Source of the DNA: Vibrio rarus
Lineage (GTDB): Bacteria; Pseudomonadota; Gammaproteobacteria; Enterobacterales; Vibrionaceae
DNA length: 64,000 bases
Direction: 5' to 3'
NCBI RefSeq assembly: GCF_024347075.1
Contig: NZ_AP024900.1
Span: 2,542,001 to 2,606,000, forward strand
The position numbers and the translations under genes were made by a program. Below the pieces are notes generated by a model. That model was not told where the DNA came from. It did no database searches and saw only the letters and a list, made by a program, of their open reading frames with translations. Positions 31,622 through 42,820 of this stretch are shown one piece after another (position 1 is the stretch's first letter; every line of letters starts with the position of its first letter).

Positions 31622-33208
31622 TTAAATTCCGCGAGCTTTTAAAAACTCAGCATACGTACCGCGGAAGTCCATGATCTTATTGTCTTTAATTTCTAAGATA
31701 CGCGTAGCCAATGAATCTACAAATACACGGTCATGAGAAACGAAGAACAGTGTGCCCTTGTAGTTTTCAAGTGCTAGATTCAAAGACTCAATGGATTCCA
31801 TATCCATGTGGTTGGTTGGTTCATCCATTAACAAGATGTTTGGTTTATGCATCATAATCTTACCTAGAAGCATACGACCTTGCTCACCACCAGAGAGTAC
31901 CTTAACCGATTTTTTAATATCGTCCTGACCAAACAGCATACGACCTAAGAAGCTACGTACAACCTGCTCATCGTCCCCTTCTTGACGCCATTGCGCCATC
32001 CAGTCAAATACTTTTAAGTCTTTCTCAAAGTCATGAGCGTGGTCTTGAGCATAATAACCAATGTTCGAGTTTTCTGACCACTTATACTCACCGCTGCGAG
32101 GAGCTAAAGCACCCGCTAAAGTGTTGAGTAATGTTGTTTTACCTACACCGTTCTCACCGATAATAGCAACACGCTCACCCACTTCAAAAATCGCATTGAA
32201 ATCCGTGTAGAGATCGTCTTCAAAGCCTTGAGTGATATTTTCTACAATCAATGCATTACGGAAAAGTTCTTTCGATTGCTCAAAACGAATGAAGGGGTTT
32301 TGACGGCTAGACGCTTTCACTTCATCCAGTTGGATTTTATCAATCTGCTTAGCACGAGAGGTGGCTTGTTTTGCTTTTGAGGCGTTAGCCGAGAAGCGAG
32401 AAACGAAGGTTTGTAGCTCCGCAATTTGCGCTTTCTTCTTGGCATTGTCCGATAATAGACGCTCACGAGCTTGTGTTGCCGCTGTCATGTACTCGTCGTA
32501 GTTACCTGGGTATAAACGCAGCTCACCATAATCTAAATCGGCCATATGCGTACATACAGAGTTTAGGAAGTGACGGTCATGGGAGATGATGATCATGGTG
32601 CAGTTACGTTGGTTTAACGTCTCTTCTAGCCAGCGGATCGTATCCATATCCAAGTTGTTGGTAGGTTCATCAAGTAACATGATATGCGGGTCAGCAAACA
32701 GAACTTGAGCGAGAAGCACACGCAGTTTCCAGCCGGGAGCCACTTCGCTCATTAAGCCAAAGTGTTGCTCTTCTGGAATACCTACAGCCAATAGCAGTTC
32801 ACCTGCTTTAGCTTCGGCCATATACCCATCCATTTCCGCGAACTCAACCTCAAGGTCGGCCACTTTCATGCCATCTTCTTCACTCATTTCTGCTAATGAG
32901 TAAATACGATCACGCTCTTGCTTTACTGACCATAGCTCTTTAAAGCCCATGATAACGGTATCGATAACCGTAAATTCTTCATAGGCGAACTGGTCCTGAT
33001 TTAGTTTCGCTACACGCTCATTTGGATCGTAACTCACATTACCACCAGAAGGCTCAAGCTCTCCGCTCAAGATCTTCATGAATGTGGACTTACCACAACC
33101 ATTTGCACCGATCAGACCATAGCGATTGCCTTCGCCAAATTTAACTGAAATGTTTTCAAATAGTGGTTTTGCACCAAATTGTTGAGTGATATTAGCTGTG
33201 GAAATCAA
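31622..33208 (-). CDS. ybiT: ABC-F family ATPase, YbiT-type
   Basis: ABC-F proteins are soluble twin-ATPase proteins that bind the ribosomal E site rather than transport. The 528-residue protein has two ATPase domains: Walker [10 protein letters not shown] (34-42) with [10 protein letters not shown], and Walker [10 protein letters not shown] (about 350-358) with LSGGEQGRM and [11 protein letters not shown]. They are joined by a charged helical linker (about 240-300). No membrane segments are present. Overall sequence fits the YbiT subfamily. Confidence 0.9.
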   Translation of the reverse strand: MISTANITQQFGAKPLFENISVKFGEGNRYGLIGANGCGKSTFMKILSGELEPSGGNVSYDPNERVAKLNQDQFAYEEFTVIDTVIMGFKELWSVKQERDRIYSLAEMSEEDGMKVADLEVEFAEMDGYMAEAKAGELLLAVGIPEEQHFGLMSEVAPGWKLRVLLAQVLFADPHIMLLDEPTNNLDMDTIRWLEETLNQRNCTMIIISHDRHFLNSVCTHMADLDYGELRLYPGNYDEYMTAATQARERLLSDNAKKKAQIAELQTFVSRFSANASKAKQATSRAKQIDKIQLDEVKASSRQNPFIRFEQSKELFRNALIVENITQGFEDDLYTDFNAIFEVGERVAIIGENGVGKTTLLNTLAGALAPRSGEYKWSENSNIGYYAQDHAHDFEKDLKVFDWMAQWRQEGDDEQVVRSFLGRMLFGQDDIKKSVKVLSGGEQGRMLLGKIMMHKPNILLMDEPTNHMDMESIESLNLALENYKGTLFFVSHDRVFVDSLATRILEIKDNKIMDFRGTYAEFLKARGI

Positions 33209-33311
33209 ACCAGACCCTTATGCATTGAGAATTTAACCGCGCAAAGGTACTCGTTTGCGCTAAAAATAGCCAGTAAAGTTTGAACCAGCACACATATTTA
33301 TATGCAAAAGA

Positions 33312-34751
33312 TTAACTAATCACCAGTCTGTGCCCTTGTTCTACGGGTTCAAAATCGATGAAATGGTCTATGGCCTCTAATGAATCTTCAGCGTAGTGCG
33401 TCACATACAGTAATTGGCTCATATTGGTCTTAGCAATACGGTTTAGCACAAACAGCACTAATTTACGGTTAATGTAATCTAGCCCTTGGTAAGGTTCGTC
33501 TAGTACTAATAATGCAGGTTGTTTAATTAAAGCTCGGCCAATAAGTAGCAAACGTTGCTGCCCATAATCTAGAGTTTTAAAGCCGACTTTTTCAAACTCC
33601 GCCATTTCCAACACTTTGAGCCATTGTTGGGCTATTTGGATTTGTTTTTTGCTCGGTCGCTCATACAAACCTATGCTGTCATAGAAACCCGACAACAAAA
33701 CATCTAGGGCATTACAGTTGACTCGATATTGCAGATGCAAGGCCGATGACACTATGCCTATCTGCTTTTTAATGTCCCATATGCTTTCCCCTGAACCACG
33801 CTTCATGCCTAGTACGGTAATATCGTTGCTATAGCACTGCGGGTGGTCCCCCATGATTAAGCCCAATAAAGTACTCTTTCCGCATCCGTTCGGACCACGA
33901 ATTTGCCAATGTTGTCCCAACTTTGCTTGCCAATTAAAATCTTTAAAAATCACCCCATCTAGATACTCTACTTTGACATTATTCATATCAATCAAAGGAT
34001 CTGGGAGAGTTTGTGGCTCATGATAAGATTCAATTAACTCAAAAACGCCGCCCCCTTTTTGTTGAGATAACTTTTTAATGTGCTGTTTTATGGGGTGGTT
34101 TTGCCACTCTTCTAAAGTCATTGTTTGGGTTAAAGCGTGCTGATTGAACAGCGCCACATGGCTAATGCAATCGGGCAGTTCATCTTCACGAGAGGTGATA
34201 ACGATTAACTGCATTTGCTGAGCGCAAAGGTTAAGCAACTGGCTAAGGGCCAATCGATGCTCTTTATCTAACCCTGTATAGGGTTCATCTAAAATCAATA
34301 ACTCCGGCTTGGTCACTAAAGCACGGGCCAGCATAACCCGTCTTGTCTCACCGGTAGACAGTTGGCGAAAAGGACGCTGGCGCAAAGCGTCTAGATCCGT
34401 CTTGTTAATCACCTCTTCCAACTCCGATGAAGTGCAACCCATATTAGAAATCAGCTGTTGTACTGTAGACCCATAATCAATACTGTCTTGAAAATCCGTT
34501 TCATCCTTAGCAATTTCTTCTTCTAGTAAACGTTGTTGATGCAACAAAGACACGCAAGCAATGCGTTGAGGACTATCAGAGATCTCACCTGAATTAGCAC
34601 TTAACTCACCACTTAATAGCTGAACAATGAGCGCCGAGCACTGGCTTTGAGATGAAAAAATGCCCCAGTGTTGCCCTGTCTCAATATGCCAATCCGCTAT
34701 GGATAGCGCAGCCATGCCATCTTTGTATTTCAGTTTCTGTATGTGCATCAT
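33312..34751 (-). CDS. modF: ModF-like twin ATP-binding protein with degenerate first P-loop
   Basis: A 479-residue soluble protein with two ABC ATPase domains and the ModF-specific stretch RGSGESIWDIKKQIGIVSS. The C-terminal domain has intact Walker A GPNGCGKST (about 290-298), QQRLLLIGRAL and LVLDEPYQGLD. The N-terminal domain keeps the signature LSTGETRRVMLARAL and Walker B LLILDEPYTGLD, but its P-loop reads FSSQSQCSAL, with neither the glycines nor the lysine. E. coli ModF has an intact P-loop there and lies beside modABC; no mod genes are visible here. Role is uncertain. Confidence 0.85.
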   Translation of the reverse strand: MMHIQKLKYKDGMAALSIADWHIETGQHWGIFSSQSQCSALIVQLLSGELSANSGEISDSPQRIACVSLLHQQRLLEEEIAKDETDFQDSIDYGSTVQQLISNMGCTSSELEEVINKTDLDALRQRPFRQLSTGETRRVMLARALVTKPELLILDEPYTGLDKEHRLALSQLLNLCAQQMQLIVITSREDELPDCISHVALFNQHALTQTMTLEEWQNHPIKQHIKKLSQQKGGGVFELIESYHEPQTLPDPLIDMNNVKVEYLDGVIFKDFNWQAKLGQHWQIRGPNGCGKSTLLGLIMGDHPQCYSNDITVLGMKRGSGESIWDIKKQIGIVSSALHLQYRVNCNALDVLLSGFYDSIGLYERPSKKQIQIAQQWLKVLEMAEFEKVGFKTLDYGQQRLLLIGRALIKQPALLVLDEPYQGLDYINRKLVLFVLNRIAKTNMSQLLYVTHYAEDSLEAIDHFIDFEPVEQGHRLVIS

Positions 34752-34821
34752 TGTTCTCTAACTGTTTCGATGAGCTTAGTGTGCAAGATATTTGAAGGGA
34801 AGACTAGTCACCAATACACAT

Positions 34822-34853
34822 AAAAAAAGCACCACTTAAATAAGTGATGCTTT
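34822..34853 (-). terminator. Terminator after the pullulanase gene
   Basis: A 12-bp stem with one mismatch (AAAGCA.CACTT / AAGTG.TGCTTT) and an AAAT loop has a T-run on the minus strand, about 55 bases after the pullulanase stop and before the modF-like gene. Confidence 0.85.
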
Positions 34854-34907
34854 GTTTTAAGCCAACGAAGCTAGTGATCAATAATCACAGATAGATGGTA
34901 AACACCT

Positions 34908-37900
34908 CTATTGTTGTTTAATGGAAACCACTTTGCTTAAAAAGTTGAACGTGACTTCATAAGTCGCTGTCGCAACTGGAGTGAAATTTAGATTGCCACC
35001 ATTTTCATCAATCGCTAGAGAATCACTCGCGATGGATACATCGGTATACCCATGCTCACACGCTCCCCAATCACCACAGGTCATTTTGAACTCATAATCC
35101 ACTCCTGAAGTGAGTTCGGCAGTTGTAAACAACGCGACGCCTTTTTCTTCAGAAAAAACCATTTTACGTTCATCAGTATGATCCCAGTTACCGGAAATGG
35201 AACCTGGGATATACCACTGTTTACCTTCGTAGCTCTCCACCAGTTTAGCCTCGACAATTTCAGGAGTAGACGTATCACTCGCATTCAAAGCAAACTCATA
35301 CATTCCCATTTCGTTGACTTCTACTAAGCAGTTTTCACCATCACAACCAATAGCACTGTCCCAATCACCCAGTGTGAATTTATACTCAGCACTCTCACTT
35401 AAACCCAGAGTAACGCTGTACACACCATTGGTTAAATAAGGCACTTCTATTGTTGCAGGCTCCCAAGATGCCGCAGGAAAGCTCCCAGCAATGTAAACCG
35501 GTGACGCGCCAAAGGGGGGAAGATCTTGATCTTTTTCAGCAACCGCTAATCCATTTCCTTGTGTATCCCCCTGAGGTAGCACAAAAACAGCCGTGGTTAA
35601 TGCAGGAACAGAGAAAGCTCCCTCGGAGAATGTTGCAGTACGCACAATTGAGTCAGCGGATGCGGCGTGCACCTCATGAAGTTCAAAACCGGCTGCCCCC
35701 TCAATGTTAAAATGCTGCTCTTCTGCCGAAGCATTAATCACCACCACTATGGCGTCATTATTAGGGTCAAGGTCATCCCCGGCATAAACACCATCATCAA
35801 TAGACATAACGATTAGGCCCTGAACTTGCCCTTCACCTACGTTACGAAAGTCTACGCGTTTCATTACCTCTTCTTTAGAACCAAGTAAGAACAATTCACT
35901 AGAGTTGCGAATGTGCAATAACTCGAGGAATTGCTGCTTTGCCAGTTCAATATCTTCGACACTTGGTTTATTCGTGCTATCGGCAATAATGTCAGAGATT
36001 AAAGGCCAATTTGCACCATCCTTATCAAAACGAGGTAATCCAACGTTCCAGTTATTATCTGAACCATCAAATCTCACTCGGTTAAACCAATCACCAGAGT
36101 CATAAGAGTCTCGCTGCATGGATTTAGAACGAAGTAGCTCTGATCCCATGTGTATAAATGGTATCCCTTGCCCCATCATCACAGTAGAGATACCAACAGA
36201 CTGCATACGAGCGCGCTGATCTGAACTCACTGCTGTCGCCGTTTTATAAGCATTGTTGTCCCAGAAGGTTTGGTTATCATGCTTAGAGACATAAGAGATA
36301 TTTTCTGACGGATCTTGGGTGTAGCCAGCAGGTGCACCATTGTAGTCAATGCTACTTCCTTTTTGAGTTACCCCTTCATAATCCACTAAAATAAAGTCAG
36401 CCAAATTTCCTGCCATACCCAAGCGCACTAAATCTTGATTATGTAATAGGTCTTCGGTTTCTTCTGCGCTCATCTCTCGACGTTCATTTGGATAGGCCGC
36501 ATTAGCAAAACCCTGATTTCTGCGCAAACCAGTACCATCGCCATCAAATGGGCTACCACCACGCACAGCATCACGCAATCGATCAGAGAAAGTACCAATA
36601 CCGGTTCCGGCCATGTTTATCTGAGTGGCTTGCTCGAAACGAGCATTATTAGCCACTTCACCAAAGTCCCAACCTTCACCGTAGAACAAAATATCTGGGC
36701 GAATTTTGCGTATCTCTTCCAGAGCTTCAATCATTAAGTCTTTAGGTTGGTGCGCCATGAGATCAAAGCGGAATCCATCCACATTATAATCTTTTGCCCA
36801 CGTTACTAATGAATCAATCATTAGCTTGCCCATCATTAAATGTTCGGTTGCAGTGTTGTCGCAACAGGTTGAGTTTTCTACGCCACCCGTATTCACATTC
36901 AAGCGGTGATAATATCCAGGGACAATCTTATCTAGTACGGACTTATCATTGGTACCAGAAGCATTGGTATGGTTATAAACCACATCCATAATCAATTTAA
37001 GATCCATATCATGAGTGGCTTTCACCATTTCACGAAACTCTTTTACACGATAAGAGCCTTCGGCATTAGTCGCATAACTCCCTTCTGGGACCGTATAATG
37101 GAATGGGTCATATCCCCAGTTAAAGCTGTCTAAATCACGTAAATCGTTCATTAGAAGCTGTACTTGGTCGGTTGTTGGATCGTAGCTTTGTAGGACACTT
37201 TCTAAAGTAGCGCTTGAATCCTCAGCACCACACACCACCGCACTTGGCCTTACCTCACAAAGTTCAGCGACCGTATCATTAATATCAACGGTGTCTTCTT
37301 CATTTACGGTGGCGATATCAAAGGCGGGAAGAATATGGAGAGTGTTTAAGCCTGCCGCTTGAAGTTCTTTAAGGTGACTCACCGATTCACGATCTTGTTC
37401 AGTAAGAGCAAGATATTTTCCGTTGAGGCTTGCCGTGCCCTTGGTATCACTGAAGCTAAAGTCTCTCAGGTGCGATTCGTAAAGTACATGAAACTCATCT
37501 AAGTACTCTCCATCACTGTTTTTCGGGGTTTCTGGTCTATCGTAGTTATCCCAATTATCAGGTTTCAGATCCGGATCATTGTCTAAATCGACAACTTGAG
37601 AATAGGTAGAATTAGCAGAAACACTTAAAGAGTAAGGGTCTGTCACCATAACGGTTTCAATTTTCTTCGTCGTTGGGTGATAGACAGTGACTTCATAGCG
37701 ATAATACTGATCTACAACACCCGCTACCTCAGCGGACTCCCATACCCCAGTTTGCCTGTTCTCCGTTAATGGCACTTGCTTAACTTGCTCTTTAGCAGAG
37801 TTATAAATATACAGGTCTACATTCTGCGCTGTGGGTGCCCAAAGTTTGAATACTGTCGTTGAGTCATTAACAAGGGCGCCAAGCTGTTGTGAAATAGCAT

Positions 37901-38816
37901 TACCTGCCCCCTCACGAACAAAGACATCATCCAATACACCGGCTTTCTGCACTTCAGTTGAACTGGTTAGCTCATCACTTTCATTGTAAGTCGCTAAGAC
38001 AATCTGGCTTTTTAGTATCTGAGTTAATGTATTGTCATCCACATCGATATGAGTGGCCGTCAAACCCGCGAGGTGCGGGAAATTCGATTTAAGTTCATCA
38101 CTTAAACTGCCTTGAATTTGTAAAGTAACTGAGGTGCCACCCGTGATGATTTTAGAGTCAGCATCAAGGGCGATATTGTTGGTAGGTGAATAATAGAGCA
38201 CTACTTTTGTCGCCGTGGCAGCCGCTTCTAAGCCAATGGTTTGCTTATCTAACCAATGGGCTTTTTGCCCATCAATCGCTACTGGACGTTCGGCGATAGG
38301 CTCATAATAAAGTTCACTACTGCCATGAAAACCAAATAAGCTACGGCTGTCACCCAACTGCACTAGCTGCACTTTTTGGTTGGCACTACCAAAGCCTTTT
38401 TCATCGCCTTTATGCAGAATAAAGTTCATACATTGGTGAGGATCAGAAGCGAGCTCATCCACTTTCAGGACATAGTAGGCACCGTAAGTTCGATTAAAAC
38501 CAGTGGCTAGGTAAGGTTCAGCCCAACTTGTACCGGAGTCACTTATGCCCATATCCTCTAGGTCAGTGCTGGTACAACCTTCGCCATTCCACAGGTGTAG
38601 ACCCCAATCGTCATAGTCACTTTCTGCCGCGCCATCACGTTTATAATAGATAACAACTTCATCCGCTTGTGCGGGATAAAGAGCTTCATTGCCAGGAGTA
38701 TCATCAGGCACTAGTGGGTTATCAGGAGAGAGATCATCGTCTCCACATCCAGAGAGTAAAGCTGCCACTAACATCGGCATGGTCGCCTTCGCTAGTATAT
38801 TCACGTTAAAACTCAT
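34908..38816 (-). CDS. pulA: Lipoprotein pullulanase (GH13 alpha-1,6-glucosidase) with C-terminal repeat modules
   Basis: A 1302-residue lipoprotein that should cut alpha-1,6 branches in pullulan, starch or glycogen outside the cytoplasm. The signal peptide ends in the lipobox LLSGC with Cys24. N-terminal pullulanase-associated modules precede a GH13 domain. Its four conserved regions are DVVYNHT (about 610), GFRFDLMAH (nucleophile Asp, about 683), YGEGWD (acid Glu, about 713) and SKHDNQ (about 847); YNWGYDPFHYT-like sequence marks the type I pullulanase. After the beta domain, two similar modules of about 95 residues (about 1115-1300) with YIAGSF/WYIPGSI and YEFKMTCGDWG/YKFTLGDWDS look like starch-binding domains. 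AAGGGAAG precedes the ATG by 5 bases. Confidence 0.93.
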   Translation of the reverse strand: MSFNVNILAKATMPMLVAALLSGCGDDDLSPDNPLVPDDTPGNEALYPAQADEVVIYYKRDGAAESDYDDWGLHLWNGEGCTSTDLEDMGISDSGTSWAEPYLATGFNRTYGAYYVLKVDELASDPHQCMNFILHKGDEKGFGSANQKVQLVQLGDSRSLFGFHGSSELYYEPIAERPVAIDGQKAHWLDKQTIGLEAAATATKVVLYYSPTNNIALDADSKIITGGTSVTLQIQGSLSDELKSNFPHLAGLTATHIDVDDNTLTQILKSQIVLATYNESDELTSSTEVQKAGVLDDVFVREGAGNAISQQLGALVNDSTTVFKLWAPTAQNVDLYIYNSAKEQVKQVPLTENRQTGVWESAEVAGVVDQYYRYEVTVYHPTTKKIETVMVTDPYSLSVSANSTYSQVVDLDNDPDLKPDNWDNYDRPETPKNSDGEYLDEFHVLYESHLRDFSFSDTKGTASLNGKYLALTEQDRESVSHLKELQAAGLNTLHILPAFDIATVNEEDTVDINDTVAELCEVRPSAVVCGAEDSSATLESVLQSYDPTTDQVQLLMNDLRDLDSFNWGYDPFHYTVPEGSYATNAEGSYRVKEFREMVKATHDMDLKLIMDVVYNHTNASGTNDKSVLDKIVPGYYHRLNVNTGGVENSTCCDNTATEHLMMGKLMIDSLVTWAKDYNVDGFRFDLMAHQPKDLMIEALEEIRKIRPDILFYGEGWDFGEVANNARFEQATQINMAGTGIGTFSDRLRDAVRGGSPFDGDGTGLRRNQGFANAAYPNERREMSAEETEDLLHNQDLVRLGMAGNLADFILVDYEGVTQKGSSIDYNGAPAGYTQDPSENISYVSKHDNQTFWDNNAYKTATAVSSDQRARMQSVGISTVMMGQGIPFIHMGSELLRSKSMQRDSYDSGDWFNRVRFDGSDNNWNVGLPRFDKDGANWPLISDIIADSTNKPSVEDIELAKQQFLELLHIRNSSELFLLGSKEEVMKRVDFRNVGEGQVQGLIVMSIDDGVYAGDDLDPNNDAIVVVINASAEEQHFNIEGAAGFELHEVHAASADSIVRTATFSEGAFSVPALTTAVFVLPQGDTQGNGLAVAEKDQDLPPFGASPVYIAGSFPAASWEPATIEVPYLTNGVYSVTLGLSESAEYKFTLGDWDSAIGCDGENCLVEVNEMGMYEFALNASDTSTPEIVEAKLVESYEGKQWYIPGSISGNWDHTDERKMVFSEEKGVALFTTAELTSGVDYEFKMTCGDWGACEHGYTDVSIASDSLAIDENGGNLNFTPVATATYEVTFNFLSKVVSIKQQ

Positions 38817-39178
38817 ATGTCTTCCCTTATGTCTTTATTATTATGATTAAACTTCAAGATTATTGGCTCTTGATAGACCGACATAGTAGTGAAGAACATA
38901 AACTACATAACGTGATTGACCACAAACAAAATCAATAAAAACAAACACATAAGACAACTCAAGAATAGGATCACACTTTGCAGGTATACAAAACATTATC
39001 ACTCTCAACGTTTGTACGCTGAGTCGCTACGCCTCAAAAGTAGCGATGTACGCCCTCTTGTATCCCCCTATTGGCATAATCAGCCTTGTCACCTCACACA
39101 TTGTGCTTTATAGCGTTTTTAAACAAAAAACGGGAGCCTAATAGGCTCCCGTTTCTAATTTAAAGGTAAATGATGCGT
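38817..39178. other. Intergenic region between pulA and groL
   Basis: These 362 bases hold the pullulanase promoter area and the groL terminator (39125-39154). A 7-bp stem (TCGCTAC 39024-39030 / GTAGCGA 39040-39046) is present. I found no gene, no convincing MalT box and no full CRP site. Confidence 0.6.
39125..39154 (-). terminator. Terminator after groL
   Basis: A GC-rich stem AAACGGGAGCC / GGCTCCCGTTT (loop about 3 bases) with a T-run on the minus strand, 25 bases after the groL stop. Confidence 0.92.
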
Positions 39179-40828
<1,650 letters not shown>

Positions 40829-40884
40829 TTAATTCCTTTCTAAATTCGATTCTATTTTTAGTTGTTGATTCAGAGAATGGTTAC

Positions 40885-41175
40885 TTATTCAACAATCGCC
40901 ATGATGTCATTTTCAGACATGATAAGAACTTCTTTGCCATCAATCTTTTCAGTCTTAGTGCCGTAGCCTTCAGCGAAGATCACTGTGTCACCAACTTGAA
41001 CGTCTAGAGGTTGAACGCTGCCGTTCTCTAGGATGCGACCTTTACCGACTGCAAGGATTTTACCGCGAGTAGATTTCTCAGCAGCAGAACCAGTTAAAAC
41101 GATGCCGCCAGCAGACTTGGATTCAACTTCTTGACGTTCAACGATAACTCGATCATGTAATGGACGAATATTCAT
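40885..41175 (-). CDS. groS: Co-chaperonin GroES
   Basis: GroES caps the GroEL chamber as a heptamer. The 96-residue protein has the normal length, the N-terminus [14 protein letters not shown], the mobile loop [16 protein letters not shown] (about 17-32) and the roof-hairpin region. A ribosome binding site (AGGAG) lies 7-8 bases upstream, and a sigma-32-type promoter lies about 70-95 bp upstream. Confidence 0.98.
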   Translation of the reverse strand: MNIRPLHDRVIVERQEVESKSAGGIVLTGSAAEKSTRGKILAVGKGRILENGSVQPLDVQVGDTVIFAEGYGTKTEKIDGKEVLIMSENDIMAIVE

Positions 41176-41243
41176 CGATTGATTCTCCTAAATAATGTTT
41201 CTAACAAATGGATAAAATGCCGTTTCTTGGCTAGTGAAGAATA

Positions 41244-41271
41244 TGTTGGGGACAATCCGTGTGATCGCAAG
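41244..41271 (-). promoter_or_regulatory. Heat-shock (sigma-32) promoter of groSL
   Basis: The minus strand reads CTTGCG, 14 bp, then CCCCAACA, close to the sigma-32 consensus CTTGAA-N14-CCCCATNT. The predicted start would give a leader of about 60 bases. Confidence 0.75.
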
Positions 41272-41403
41272 GGTCAGCAGAGAGTTTTTTACAAAAACTT
41301 CATATAAATGTGCGCTTTGATAACTTACATTCGTGATTACTTCTCTGGTTGAATGAGATGTTACAGGTTATTCTAAGCGCCCAATCAAAACAGCAGAGCC
41401 TCT

Positions 41404-42753
41404 ATGCAAGATAAACATGGCCTACTCACCGCTCCTATCGACAAGGTTTTACGTCAAATGACGCTGCCTATGGTGTTCGGTATCGTGGCTATCTTAATGT
41501 TTAATCTGGTGGATACTTTCTTTATTTCTCTGCTAGGTACTGACGCCCTTGCCGCCATCAGTTTTACGTTTCCGGTCACTTTCGCCATCAACTGCATCAC
41601 TATGGGGATAGGCATGGGGCTCTCCACCCATATTGGGCGATTTTTGGGGCAAAACCTCCCCGAACAAGCGGCTCGATTTGCTAGCCATGGCATATTACTC
41701 GCCATTGTGTTGGTTAGTCTTGCTTCCTACGCTGGACTGCACAGTATCGACCCACTATTTACTCGGCTCGGCGCAGAAACCAAACTACTGCCTCTTATCG
41801 ACCAATATATGTCCATATGGTATCTCACCATCCCGTTATTAGTGATCCCTATGAGTGGCAATGCCGCTATTAGAGCCAGTGGTGATACCAAGACTCCCGC
41901 CAAAATCATGATCTGTGCCGGTATAGTCAACGGTATCTTGGACCCATTATTCATCTTTGGTATTGGTCCATTTCCGCAACTGGGCATTCAAGGTGCCGCT
42001 ATCGCCAGTGGCATAAGTTGGTTTGTCGCCATGATTGGCGCATTTTACTTTTTGGTCACTCGGGTCAAGTTACTGGCGCCACCTAAACCGAAACAACTGT
42101 TTAGTGATTGGAAGTGCATACTACAAATTGGCACACCTGCAGCGCTTTCTAGTGCGCTCAACCCAATCAGTGCCGCAATTTTAATGATGATGCTAGCGGC
42201 ACATGGTACAGCGGCCGTCGCCGCTTATGGCGCAGCACAACGTATTGAGTCTTTGCTTCTTATTGTGTTGATGGCACTCACTTCAGTTCTAACCCCCTTT
42301 ATGGCACAAAATCTAGGGGCAAAAAACCCCCACCGAAGCCTTAAAGCATTATTTATGTGTATTCGGTTCTCGCTCACTTTTCAATTGCTTATCTTTATTA
42401 TGATGGTACCGCTAAGTGCTCCTATTGCGCGCCTTTTCAGCCAAGAAGAGAGTGTTCGTCATTTACTGTGGTTGTACTTGATTTGCGTGCCTGTTAGCTA
42501 TGGGTTCCAAGGGGTGATTATGCTACTGGTGAGCAGTTTAAATGCGATGCACAAACCCATATTGGCTTTTATTTGGAGTTGCTTACGTTTGTTTGTGTTC
42601 ACCCTGCCCTGCGCTTGGATAGGAAGCCAATGGTTTGGTATTACTGGGCTGTTTTTAGGGGTTGCACTAGGCAATATACTCGGTGGGATAGCGGGGTATG
42701 TTTACGCGTTAAAATTGCGCCACCTCAGCGTCAATGAAATCAGTCCAGCCTAG
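41404..42753 (+). CDS. MATE-family efflux transporter
   Basis: A 449-residue inner-membrane protein with about 12 helices in two MatE repeats (about 15-175 and 240-400). MATE proteins export cationic drugs or metabolites using a Na+ or H+ gradient. Family-typical stretches are MVFGIVAILMFNLVDTFFIS and SGDTKTPAKIM. It is divergent from groS and convergent with cysE. The substrate is unknown. A hairpin overlaps its stop codon. Confidence 0.9.
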   Translation: MQDKHGLLTAPIDKVLRQMTLPMVFGIVAILMFNLVDTFFISLLGTDALAAISFTFPVTFAINCITMGIGMGLSTHIGRFLGQNLPEQAARFASHGILLAIVLVSLASYAGLHSIDPLFTRLGAETKLLPLIDQYMSIWYLTIPLLVIPMSGNAAIRASGDTKTPAKIMICAGIVNGILDPLFIFGIGPFPQLGIQGAAIASGISWFVAMIGAFYFLVTRVKLLAPPKPKQLFSDWKCILQIGTPAALSSALNPISAAILMMMLAAHGTAAVAAYGAAQRIESLLLIVLMALTSVLTPFMAQNLGAKNPHRSLKALFMCIRFSLTFQLLIFIMMVPLSAPIARLFSQEESVRHLLWLYLICVPVSYGFQGVIMLLVSSLNAMHKPILAFIWSCLRLFVFTLPCAWIGSQWFGITGLFLGVALGNILGGIAGYVYALKLRHLSVNEISPA

Positions 42754-42761
42754 GCTGGACT
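42742..42761. terminator. Palindromic hairpin overlapping the MATE gene stop codon
   Basis: AGTCCAGCC-TA-GGCTGGACT is a perfect 20-base palindrome containing the TAG stop. Only a weak T-rich tail follows, so it may be a poor terminator or a 3'-end protector. Confidence 0.5.
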
Positions 42762-42820
42762 TATTGCTTAAAATTAAATGCTGTCATCTATAAGGTAGCG
42801 GCAGCGGATAAGGCACAATA

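Noticed and set aside
38820-38960. Possible CRP or MalT site before the pullulanase gene (TGTGG...TCACG)
   Set aside because: The half-sites are separated by 4 bases instead of 6, and no GGGGA-type MalT box was found.
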